A program made the position numbers and the translations under genes. The notes beneath the pieces were generated by a model, which searched no databases, was not told the origin of the DNA, and saw nothing but the letters and a program-made list of their open reading frames with translations. From Thermoplasmata archaeon (GTDB lineage Archaea > Thermoplasmatota > Thermoplasmata > Lutacidiplasmatales > UBA184), in NCBI GenBank assembly GCA_021792485.1, contig JAJYUO010000074.1:1-6175 (forward strand): DNA of 6,175 bases, given 5' to 3'. The first letter of the stretch is position 1. Each line of letters starts with the position of its first letter. Shown piece by piece: positions 1-5,552 of the stretch.

Positions 1-824
1 GCCGAGATCCCGTTCATAATCCCCTTGTTATGCGTGGCGCACCGGAACGGGTCGGCCACCGCGAACGCATACGCCTCGAGGATCGCGTCGACGACCCGCG
101 CGCCTGTCGCGCTTTCGGTCGCGAGGGCGCTCGCGGGGAACGTCGCGCGGGCACGGACGAGACGGTGGATCGCGAGGTTCGAGATGATCCGTAGCCGGAA
201 CCGACCGCCGGCGATACGCGCGAGTTCGGGGCCGAGAGCCTCGCACATCGTGTTGACGGCGTTCATTCCGCCGGCGTCTCGCGCATCCACCAGGAGGTGG
301 ACGACCACCATGGGCCCGCGCGGACTGTCGAGCAGGCGAACCTCGAGGTCCTTAGCGCCGCCGCCGAACTTCACGAGCACCGGGTCGAGCGCGTTGGCCG
401 CGTCGAGCAGGCGCTCCCGCTCCGCCAGGATACGATGACGGGCCGCCGCGGGGTCCGGCACCTCGAGCAGCTGGACCTGTCCGATCATGATCGGGGCCGA
501 AGAGCTCGCGAAGAACCCTCCCGCGGACCTCGCTACTTTCGCCGAATTCGAGGCGGCCGCGACGACGCTCGGCTCCTCGAGCGCCATCGGGATCAGGCGG
601 TCCACACCGTTAACGCGAAAGTGCGTCGCGACGCCCAGCGGAAGGGGAAAGACACCGATCACGTTCTCGATCATCCGGTCGATCGTCGTCGGGTCGATGC
701 CCGGGGGAAATTCGTAGGCGGCCATCTCCGCGTCGGAGAGGTTCGCCCACTCTTTGATCGCCTGCCGACGCTCGGGGATCGACCGACGGTAGAATCCGGA
801 GATCTCGCTCGACCGGTCGCTCAC
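1..824 (-). CDS. mvaA: Class II hydroxymethylglutaryl-CoA reductase, C-terminus cut off by the window edge
   Basis: This enzyme interconverts HMG-CoA and mevalonate; in archaea it supplies the mevalonate pathway for isoprenoid membrane lipids and is cytosolic. 274 residues are visible of a usual ~425. Seen: RMIENVIGVFPLPLGVA at 50-66, the substrate-binding EEPSVVAAAS at 83-92 (catalytic Glu84), GGFFASSSAP at 102-111, FGGGAKDLEV at 153-162, DARDAGGMNAVNTM at 180-193, and the catalytic lysine in THNKGIMNG (Lys267). This matches, nearly residue for residue, the Pseudomonas mevalonii class II enzyme as I remember it, and not the class I type. The catalytic Asp and His expected further on lie outside the window. 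Asp147 sits where the P. mevalonii enzyme has the Asp linked to NADH preference, so NADH use is inferred. The start is GTG at 824, whose GTGA overlaps the grpE stop; no in-frame stop interrupts the frame down to base 1. It is probably co-transcribed with and coupled to grpE. Confidence 0.93.
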   Translation of the reverse strand, partial: MSDRSSEISGFYRRSIPERRQAIKEWANLSDAEMAAYEFPPGIDPTTIDRMIENVIGVFPLPLGVATHFRVNGVDRLIPMALEEPSVVAAASNSAKVARSAGGFFASSSAPIMIGQVQLLEVPDPAAARHRILAERERLLDAANALDPVLVKFGGGAKDLEVRLLDSPRGPMVVVHLLVDARDAGGMNAVNTMCEALGPELARIAGGRFRLRIISNLAIHRLVRARATFPASALATESATGARVVDAILEAYAFAVADPFRCATHNKGIMNGIS

Positions 825-1384
825 GGGGGCGTCTCCCGGGGTTCCGTTCGCGTCGCGGCCCCTGGCCCGTCCCTCTTCGACCGGGCTACCACGATCTTGG
901 CGGGACGGACCAGCCCTCCGGGGAACCGGTACCCCTGCTGGACGATCTCGACGACCGTTCCGTCCGGGTGGTCCGGATCCGATTCGGTTTCGGCCACCGC
1001 CTCCTCCTCTTCCGGGGCGAATGGGGCGCCGACCACAGCGATCGGCATGACCCCTTCCCGCTGAAAGAACTTCTGCCACTCCTGCTCGATCAGGTCAAAT
1101 CCCTTCGCGATCCCTGAATCCGACTTCTCGCCGGCCCTTCGGGCATGGCCAAACGCCTCGTAGATCGGGATCAGCTCGCGCAGGACCGTGGCGAGGGTCT
1201 GCCGGGAAATCGTCTCCCGCTCCCGATCGATGCGGCGCCGAAAGTTCTCGAAGTCGGCGAGGAGGTACTTGTAGCGGACCGCCCAGTCCTCTCCCCCGGG
1301 AACGCTCTCAGACCCCGGGATGCCCGTATCGCCCGATGTCGCGCTCCCTTCCGGGGCCGTGGGCGCCTCCTCTTCCCCCGACAT
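821..1384 (-). CDS. grpE: GrpE, nucleotide exchange factor for DnaK
   Basis: GrpE releases ADP from the Hsp70 chaperone DnaK so that it can cycle on unfolded proteins; it acts as a cytosolic dimer. 187 residues, the usual size. An acidic, disordered N-terminus (1-33) leads into the long coiled-coil helix with the family motif LLADFENFRRR at 41-51. Next comes the helical region around LIPIYEAF (71-78) and then the C-terminal beta domain: GAPFAPEEEEAV (119-130) and TVVEIVQQGYRF...LVRPAKIVVA (143-167). The frame is open upstream to a GTG at 1459, but ATG 1384 is preferred: the 25 extra residues are not GrpE-like, GGGAG-like purines (GGGAG) lie just upstream of the ATG, and a TATA-like stretch lies about 24-36 bases upstream. 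The next gene is HMG-CoA reductase, overlapping by GTGA, and not the expected dnaK or dnaJ. In archaea the DnaK system is generally held to be of bacterial origin. Confidence 0.93.
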   Translation of the reverse strand: MSGEEEAPTAPEGSATSGDTGIPGSESVPGGEDWAVRYKYLLADFENFRRRIDRERETISRQTLATVLRELIPIYEAFGHARRAGEKSDSGIAKGFDLIEQEWQKFFQREGVMPIAVVGAPFAPEEEEAVAETESDPDHPDGTVVEIVQQGYRFPGGLVRPAKIVVARSKRDGPGAATRTEPRETPP

Positions 1385-1407
1385 CCGCTCCCGCCCACGG
1401 CCCGCCG

Positions 1408-1420
1408 CTATTAGCAATTT
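1408..1420 (-). promoter_or_regulatory. Possible archaeal TATA-like element upstream of grpE
   Basis: Read on the minus strand this is AAATTGCTAATAG, an A/T-rich island in very G+C-rich surroundings. It sits about 24-36 bases before ATG 1384. That spacing would give a transcript starting at or near the ATG (leaderless or nearly so), as is common in archaea. The match to a TATA-box consensus is loose, and no transcription start is known. Confidence 0.3.
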
Positions 1421-1555
1421 GTCGCCCCCGCGCCGCAATTCGTTGATTGTCGAAGTCACGGACGTAGCTTCGAAAGACCGTCTTAGGGGGGGCCAGACCG
1501 AACAGCGTGACCCAAGCCTTCACAAGGCGCAAACCAGTGGCGTTCCGGGAGAGAG

Positions 1556-1840
1556 ATGGAGTTCCGCCTCTCGGCGAGGGTGAGCAGCAACCGACCGGAT
1601 ATCGTAGAGCCGGTGCTCCGCCGGCTCATCCGGAGGGGCACCGTGCGCCGTGAGGGCGCGGAGTTCGTGGTCGGCTCTTCCGAGATAGGAACGAGCGCGA
1701 AAGATCTCAACCGCGCGCTCCTTTCGGAGCTGCGTCGCGCCGAGAAGCGGACGCGCCTTCGTGCGGAGTGGACCGCCCCGGACGGTACGACCGAGCGGTT
1801 CTTTGATTACGTCCGTACTCAAGTCCGCCCGCCCCGGTAG
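1556..1840 (+). CDS. Conserved-looking small basic protein of unknown function (94 aa)
   Basis: Not assigned to a named family. The start is ATG 1556, preceded by the purine-rich GGGAGAGAG directly upstream. The pattern suggests a small alpha/beta domain: strand (MEFRLSARVSS, 1-11), helix (DIVEPVLRRLIRR, 15-27), strand pair (28-45), amphipathic helix (AKDLNRALLSELRRAEKRT, 48-66), strand (RLRAEWT, 67-73) and a closing segment (ERFFDYVRT, 80-88). It is rich in Arg (strongly basic), so RNA, DNA or ribosome binding is possible. There is no signal peptide or membrane segment. The strand-helix-strands-helix order with a conserved-looking 'KDLNRALLSELRR' helix loosely recalls the Pcc1/KEOPS fold, but I see no diagnostic motif and do not assign it. 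It lies divergent from grpE and 162 bp before gyrB on the same strand. High G/C at third codon positions supports this frame over the overlapping minus-strand frames. Confidence 0.72.
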   Translation: MEFRLSARVSSNRPDIVEPVLRRLIRRGTVRREGAEFVVGSSEIGTSAKDLNRALLSELRRAEKRTRLRAEWTAPDGTTERFFDYVRTQVRPPR

Positions 1841-1850
1841 CCCTCGCCGT

Positions 1851-1868
1851 CGGGCCAAAAGCGGCCCG
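1851..1868 (+). other. Perfect GC-rich hairpin just after the small protein gene
   Basis: CGGGCC (1851-1856) pairs perfectly with GGCCCG (1863-1868) around the loop AAAAGC, and one G-T wobble can be added outside. It begins 10 bases after the stop codon of the 94-aa gene. No T-run follows, so it does not look like a standard intrinsic terminator of either domain. It may help to define the 3' end or may simply reflect base composition. Confidence 0.35.
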
Positions 1869-1892
1869 GAACAACCCTGATTTAAGGGCCTT

Positions 1893-1917
1893 GAGGAGGC
1901 CCCTCTTCGGCCCCCTC
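1893..1917 (+). other. Imperfect hairpin in the gyrB upstream region
   Basis: GAGGAGGCC (1893-1901) can pair with GGCCCCCTC (1909-1917), nine positions with one A-C mismatch, around a 7-base loop. It lies 86 bases before the gyrB start, and between it and gyrB lies the best TATA-like element (1949-1954). If gyrB is transcribed from there, this hairpin is not in the gyrB message. It would appear only in a transcript reading through from the upstream small gene. Confidence 0.25.
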
Positions 1918-1948
1918 CCGGCCTCTCGTTTCCGCCGTGCGCATACTG

Positions 1949-1954
1949 TTATAA
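1949..1954 (+). promoter_or_regulatory. Candidate TATA box for gyrB
   Basis: TTATAA is the strongest A/T hexamer in the 162-bp gap before gyrB. With the usual archaeal spacing of about 26 bases, transcription would start near 1977, giving a 5' leader of about 25 bases. A second, weaker candidate is ATTTAA at 1880-1885. No clear BRE-like purine tract precedes either one. Confidence 0.4.
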
Positions 1955-2002
1955 CGCACGCCCGGCTCGTCAAGACGCTGAGGTTTCTCGGCGGTAGACT
2001 CG

Positions 2003-3919
2003 ATGGTTCCGCAAGGTACGACGGTCGCCGAATACGACGCCAGTTCGATCCAGATTCTCGAGGGCCTGGCCGCGGTCCGGAAGCGGCCCGGAATGTACAT
2101 CGGATCGACCGATGCGCGAGGACTCCACCATCTGATCTACGAGGTCGTCGACAATTCGATTGACGAGGTTCTCGCCGGTGCGTGCACGGAGATCGCAGTC
2201 ACGCTCGGCGCCGACGGCTCCTGTACGGTCCGGGATAACGGTCGAGGCATACCGGTCGAGGAGCATCCTCGTTACCACCGGCCCGCGCTCGAGATCGTGA
2301 TGACCGTGCTGCATGCAGGTTCGAAGTTCGATAAGGGCGCCTACAAGGTCTCGGGAGGGTTGCACGGGGTCGGAGTCCATGTCGTCAACGCGCTCTCAGA
2401 GTCGCTGGAGGTCCGCGTTTGGCGGAACGGGCGCCAGTACTTCCAGCGCTACGAGCGCGGGCAGCCGATCGCTCCGGTGAAGGACCTGGGGCCCGCCGAA
2501 GGGACCGGTACGGAGACACGATTCGTTCCGGACAAGGAGATCTTCGAGACGGTTGTCTTCGACAAGGCCACCGTCGAGCGGCGCCTGAAGGAACTGAGCT
2601 TCCTCAACCCCCAGGTCACGATTCTCTTCAAGGACGAGCGGGACAAGAGCGAGACGACGTTCCACCACGCGGGGGGCCTGAGCGAGTTCGTCGCGGATCT
2701 CAATGGCGCCACGAACGTCCTCTTCAGCCCTCCGATTTCTCTGCACGCGAAACGCGACACGACCGACATCGAGGTCGCGCTCCAGTACAACGATGGCTAC
2801 AACGACACCACTCTCGCGTTCGTCAACAACATCCATACGATGGACGGCGGGACCCACGTCGTAGGATTGCGCGCCGCCCTGACGCGTACGCTGAACGACT
2901 ATGCGCACCGGCACGGTCTCATCAAGAACGACAAGGATAGCCTCACGGGCGACGACGTTCGCGAGGGGCTGAGCTGCGTGCTCAGCGTGAAGGTCCTCGA
3001 ACCCCAATTCGAGGGACAGACCAAGGCGAAGCTCGGGAACTCCGAGGTGAAGGGCCAGGTCGAGAGCGCGGTCAACGAGAAGCTCTCCGAGTACCTCGAG
3101 GAGCACCCCCCGGTCGCCCAGGCGCTCCTCCAGAAGGCGATCCAGGCGGCGCAGGCCCGGGAGGCCGCTCGCAAGGCGCGCGAGCTGACTCGGCGCAAGG
3201 GCCTGCTGGAGGGCGGTGGGCTTCCGGGCAAGCTCGCGGATTGCCACTCGCGGGACCCGGCCAAGTGCGAGCTGTTCATCGTCGAGGGGGACAGCGCAGG
3301 AGGGACGGCGAAGCAGGGGCGCGACCGGGAGTTCCAGGCGATCCTGCCCCTGCGGGGAAAGATCCTGAACGTCGAGAAGGCCCATCTCGACAAGATGCTC
3401 CAGAACGAAGGGATCCGCAACCTGCTCACGGCCATCGGCTACGGGGTAGAGGCCGACGACGATCTCTCCCGCCTCCGCTACCACAAGATCATCCTGATGA
3501 CCGATGCCGACGTCGACGGCGCGCACATCCGGACCCTGCTGCTGACGCTTTTCTTCCGGAAGATGCCCGCGCTCCTCGCGGGCGGTCACGTCTACATCGC
3601 CCAGGCGCCGCTCTACCGGCTCGCGAAGGGACCGAAGGTCATGTGGGCGTATTCCGACGAGGAGCGGGACCGGATCCTCGCGGAGATGGGCGGCATGAAG
3701 GGCGTCGTGGTCCAGCGCTACAAGGGGCTCGGCGAGATGAACGCCGAGCAGCTGCGCGACACCACGATGAAGGTCGGCTCTCGCACGCTTCTGCGCGTCA
3801 CGATCGATGACGCGGCCCAAGCGAGCAACCTCTGCAGCATCTTGATGGGGGAGGAGGTCGAACCCCGTCGCGACTACATCCAGCAGCACGCCGTCGAGGT
3901 CACGAACCTCGACATCTAG
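2003..3919 (+). CDS. gyrB: DNA gyrase subunit B
   Basis: ATPase subunit of DNA gyrase, a type IIA topoisomerase that with GyrA introduces negative supercoils. 638 residues, the usual length of the compact GyrB lacking the long proteobacterial insertion. GHKL ATPase domain: VRKRPGMYIGS (25-35), EVVDNSIDE (47-55; general base Glu47, Mg-binding Asn51), DNGRGIP (78-84) and the ATP lid GGLHGVGVHVVNALS (118-132; His126 where E. coli has Ser). Transducer: QTKAKL (339-344) with the ATP-contacting lysine (Lys341). TOPRIM domain: IVEGDSAGG (426-434, Glu428), PLRGKILNVEKA (449-460) and TDADVDGAHIRTLL (500-513, Asp501/503/505). C-terminal tail: QRYKGLGEMN (571-580). The arginine equivalent to E. coli Arg136 (novobiocin contact) is kept as Arg141. 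ATG 2003 is the only good start: an in-frame TGA sits at 1979 with no start codon between. gyrA does not follow. In archaea, gyrase is thought to have been acquired from bacteria. Confidence 0.97.
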   Translation: MVPQGTTVAEYDASSIQILEGLAAVRKRPGMYIGSTDARGLHHLIYEVVDNSIDEVLAGACTEIAVTLGADGSCTVRDNGRGIPVEEHPRYHRPALEIVMTVLHAGSKFDKGAYKVSGGLHGVGVHVVNALSESLEVRVWRNGRQYFQRYERGQPIAPVKDLGPAEGTGTETRFVPDKEIFETVVFDKATVERRLKELSFLNPQVTILFKDERDKSETTFHHAGGLSEFVADLNGATNVLFSPPISLHAKRDTTDIEVALQYNDGYNDTTLAFVNNIHTMDGGTHVVGLRAALTRTLNDYAHRHGLIKNDKDSLTGDDVREGLSCVLSVKVLEPQFEGQTKAKLGNSEVKGQVESAVNEKLSEYLEEHPPVAQALLQKAIQAAQAREAARKARELTRRKGLLEGGGLPGKLADCHSRDPAKCELFIVEGDSAGGTAKQGRDREFQAILPLRGKILNVEKAHLDKMLQNEGIRNLLTAIGYGVEADDDLSRLRYHKIILMTDADVDGAHIRTLLLTLFFRKMPALLAGGHVYIAQAPLYRLAKGPKVMWAYSDEERDRILAEMGGMKGVVVQRYKGLGEMNAEQLRDTTMKVGSRTLLRVTIDDAAQASNLCSILMGEEVEPRRDYIQQHAVEVTNLDI

Positions 3920-3938
3920 CGGGGAGGTCTCGACCGCC

Positions 3939-4052
3939 GTGCCGGGAGCGACCGTGAGAGTCTTATCCGTGATCGTTCCGCTGGGGATCCGGCCGAGCGC
4001 CCGGCCCGCATCCCTCGTGGTCGGCTCGCCCCGGACGGCGGAACCGAGGTGA
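3939..4052 (+). CDS. Doubtful 37-aa open reading frame after gyrB
   Basis: A GTG start at 3939 lies 10 bases after GGGGAGGT, the best Shine-Dalgarno-like sequence in the window, 19 bases beyond the gyrB stop. The 37 residues (beginning MPGATVRVLSVIVPL) are mildly hydrophobic, then basic, and third positions are mostly G/C. Against it: the product matches no family I know, it is very short, and the overlapping minus-strand frame has equally high G/C at third positions. It is listed only because the start signal is unusually good. Confidence 0.15.
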   Translation: MPGATVRVLSVIVPLGIRPSARPASLVVGSPRTAEPR

Positions 4053-4108
4053 TTCTTCCGTGGCATTCGTCGGTTGGGCGGTCCCGATCTCCCCCCGTCG
4101 ATGGGCCG

Positions 4109-4223
4109 GGCCCGGTCGTCCGACCTGCGGCGGATCCGCAGCCGGGCCGCGGGATGGAGCCCCCCGTCCCCTGGAGATCGACTCCGAGATGTCAATGCTC
4201 GTCCCCGAAGCCCTCGGCGGAGG
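4109..4223 (+). promoter_or_regulatory. Run of stem-loops in the deaminase leader, the last covering the ribosome binding site
   Basis: Four stems follow one another. (1) GGCCCGG 4109-4115 with CCGGGCC 4142-4148, enclosing a second stem CTGCGG 4125-4130 with CCGCAG 4136-4141, all perfect, with a 9-base bulge on the 5' side. (2) GGGATGG 4151-4157 with CCGTCCC 4164-4170, including one G-T wobble. (3) GGAG 4173-4176 with CTCC 4182-4185. (4) CCTC 4212-4215 with GAGG 4220-4223, which overlaps the ribosome binding site of the deaminase gene. Such an arrangement could regulate translation, but G+C-rich DNA folds readily by chance and I recognise no named riboswitch. Confidence 0.3.
4219..4223 (+). 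promoter_or_regulatory. Ribosome binding site that fixes the deaminase start
   Basis: GGAGG lies six bases before GTG 4230, a standard Shine-Dalgarno position. It supports this GTG over ATG 4074, which would add 52 residues not seen in the family. Four of its five bases can be hidden in the small stem 4212-4223. Confidence 0.55.
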
Positions 4224-4229
4224 CAGCGC

Positions 4230-5552
4230 GTGAGCGACCGGTCGGAGTCGTACTGGTTCGAGAACGCGCTGGTCGTCACGCAAGACGACGGGCGTCGCGT
4301 GTTCCGCGGCAACGTTCGTATCGAAGCCGGCCGGTTCACGCACGTGGGCCCGGACGCTCCGCGCAACGGCGCGGTCAAGATCGACGCGACCCGATATGCG
4401 ATCGTTCCGGGATTCATCAATACGCACGGCCACGTGGCGATGACGCCGCTGCGCGGCATCGCGGACGACCGCGATCTTGCCGGGTTCCTCGAGACGCTCT
4501 TCGCCGTCGACGCGCACCGGACCGAGCAGGACGTCGAGGCCGGCGCGGCGCTGGGCATCCTCGAGATGCTCATGAGCGGAACGACGTCGTTCCTCGACCT
4601 CTACTATGCGGAGGACGCCGTCGCGCGTGCCGTCGCGCGCTGGGGGATCCGCGGGTTCCTGGGCTGGGCGGTCCTCGATCCGGAGTTCACGACGCAGACC
4701 GGCGTTCCTCTCGACAACGCCCGCCGGTTCATCTCTCGATGGAAGAACGATCCGCTCGTCACCCCGCTCGTGGCTCCGCAAGGGGTCTACGTCTGCGGGA
4801 AAGAGACGTGGCTCGGCGCTCGCGCGCTCGCGGAGGAGGCAGGGACGCTCTGCCACTATCACCTCGCCGAGACCCGGAAGGAGGTCCACGACCACGAGGC
4901 GAAGACGGGGCGCCGGCCCGCGACCTGGCTCGAGGAGATCGGGTTCCTCGGCCCTCGCCAGATCGCGGCGCACGCGGTATGGCTCACCGGCCACGAAATC
5001 GAGCTTCTCGGACGGCATCGGCTCGGCATCGCCCACTGCGCCTGCTCGAACCTCAAGCTCGCGTCGGGCGGGGTCTCTCCGGTCGTCGAGCTCGCGCACG
5101 CCGGGGCCGTCGTCGGCCTCGGGACGGATTCGGCCGCCTCCAATAACTCGCTCAGCATGCTGCGGGAGATGCACGTGGCCGGGCTCGTCCAGAAGAACCA
5201 GCGCTGGGACGCCTCCCAACTCCCGGCGCAGCGCCTTTTGGACATGGCGACGCGGGAGGGTGCGCGGATGCTCGGTCGCGAGGGGGACCTTGGTTCGATC
5301 GAGCCGGGCAAACGCGCCGACTTTTCCCTCGTCGCCCTCGACCATCCGTCGGTCCAACCGGCGGGTCCGGAGACGATCGTCTCGCACCTGGCCTACTCGG
5401 CGTGGGAGGAGTCGATCGACTCGGTGTACGTCGACGGCGACCTCGTGATCAGCCATCGCCAACTTCCGAAGGGAGGGTGGAGGGAAGTGCGCGAGTCCGC
5501 GACCCAGGCGGCGATCCACCTGTGGTCTCACCGGCCGTCGCCGCCGTCGTGA
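4230..5552 (+). CDS. mtaD: Amidohydrolase, methylthioadenosine / S-adenosylhomocysteine (5'-deoxyadenosine) deaminase family
   Basis: Cytosolic metal-dependent hydrolase of the cytosine/adenosine deaminase branch. Family members convert methylthioadenosine, S-adenosylhomocysteine or 5'-deoxyadenosine to the inosine forms plus ammonia, removing SAM by-products; the archaeal relative is called DadD. 440 residues, the usual length. Residues seen: PGFINTHGHVAMTPLRG (60-76; metal ligands His66 and His68), MSGTTSFLDLYY (115-126), CHYHLAET (208-215; metal ligand His211, catalytic Glu214), AAHAVWL (246-252; His248), AHCACSNLKLASGG (268-281), and VGLGTDSAASNN (295-306; metal ligand Asp300). A C-terminal beta-sandwich part follows, with IEPGKRADFSLVAL (357-370). 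The SNLKLASG and GTDSAASNN motifs separate it from guanine and cytosine deaminases. HCAC (269-272) differs from the more usual HNP/HCP sequence. The start is GTG with GGAGG six bases upstream. Exact substrate preference cannot be read from sequence. Its tail overlaps the convergent next gene by 25 bp. Confidence 0.9.
   Translation: MSDRSESYWFENALVVTQDDGRRVFRGNVRIEAGRFTHVGPDAPRNGAVKIDATRYAIVPGFINTHGHVAMTPLRGIADDRDLAGFLETLFAVDAHRTEQDVEAGAALGILEMLMSGTTSFLDLYYAEDAVARAVARWGIRGFLGWAVLDPEFTTQTGVPLDNARRFISRWKNDPLVTPLVAPQGVYVCGKETWLGARALAEEAGTLCHYHLAETRKEVHDHEAKTGRRPATWLEEIGFLGPRQIAAHAVWLTGHEIELLGRHRLGIAHCACSNLKLASGGVSPVVELAHAGAVVGLGTDSAASNNSLSMLREMHVAGLVQKNQRWDASQLPAQRLLDMATREGARMLGREGDLGSIEPGKRADFSLVALDHPSVQPAGPETIVSHLAYSAWEESIDSVYVDGDLVISHRQLPKGGWREVRESATQAAIHLWSHRPSPPS

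Larger units (their letters stand above)
3920..4229. other. 310-bp gap between gyrB and the deaminase gene, no convincing gene
   Basis: No tRNA, rRNA or known riboswitch is recognisable. It begins with a strong Shine-Dalgarno-like GGGGAGGT (3921-3928) followed by a 37-codon open frame of doubtful reality. The frame of the downstream deaminase stays open upward to ATG 4074, but those 52 codons read as Arg/Pro/Ser-rich sequence unlike the amidohydrolase family. On the minus strand a frame starting with ATG at about 4064 runs leftwards into gyrB without stopping at the gyrB end, so a convergent gene there is unlikely. The right part folds into several stem-loops. No T-run terminator follows gyrB. 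Confidence 0.6.

Noticed and set aside
297..1064. A 255-codon plus-strand open frame at the left side.
   Set aside because: It lies antisense to the HMG-CoA reductase and the end of grpE, both of which are clear by motif, and its product is Arg/Asp/His-rich with no domain.
1460..1555. A tRNA or other structured RNA between grpE and the 94-aa gene.
   Set aside because: No T-arm sequence or cloverleaf pairing could be found on either strand.
1520..1858. Minus-strand frames opposite the 94-aa gene as the real gene.
   Set aside because: Their products are Arg/Pro/Ala-rich without a plausible fold pattern or a good ribosome binding site. The plus-strand frame has both.
2378..2460. Possible loss of the novobiocin-contact arginine in GyrB.
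   Set aside because: On careful counting, E. coli Arg136 corresponds to Arg141 here, which is conserved; the apparent change was a misalignment with a nearby His-Arg-Gln.
3950..4064. A minus-strand frame starting MPRKNHLGSAV between the deaminase gene and gyrB.
   Set aside because: It reads protein-like with high G/C at third positions, but it does not stop before entering gyrB antisense and continues for hundreds of codons, so it is probably chance.
4074..4229. A 52-residue N-terminal extension of the deaminase from ATG 4074.
   Set aside because: The extension is Arg/Pro/Ser-rich and unlike the family, whereas GTG 4230 has GGAGG six bases upstream and gives the normal length.
2396..4573. 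A 725-codon open frame on the minus strand across gyrB.
   Set aside because: It is antisense to the fully conserved gyrB gene and its product is low-complexity Arg/Leu/Val/Asp sequence. Long antisense frames are expected in G+C-rich coding DNA, where stop codons are rare.
3963..5531. A 522-codon minus-strand open frame across the deaminase gene.
   Set aside because: It is a shadow of the deaminase, which has all its metal ligands and family motifs. The antisense product has no recognisable domain.
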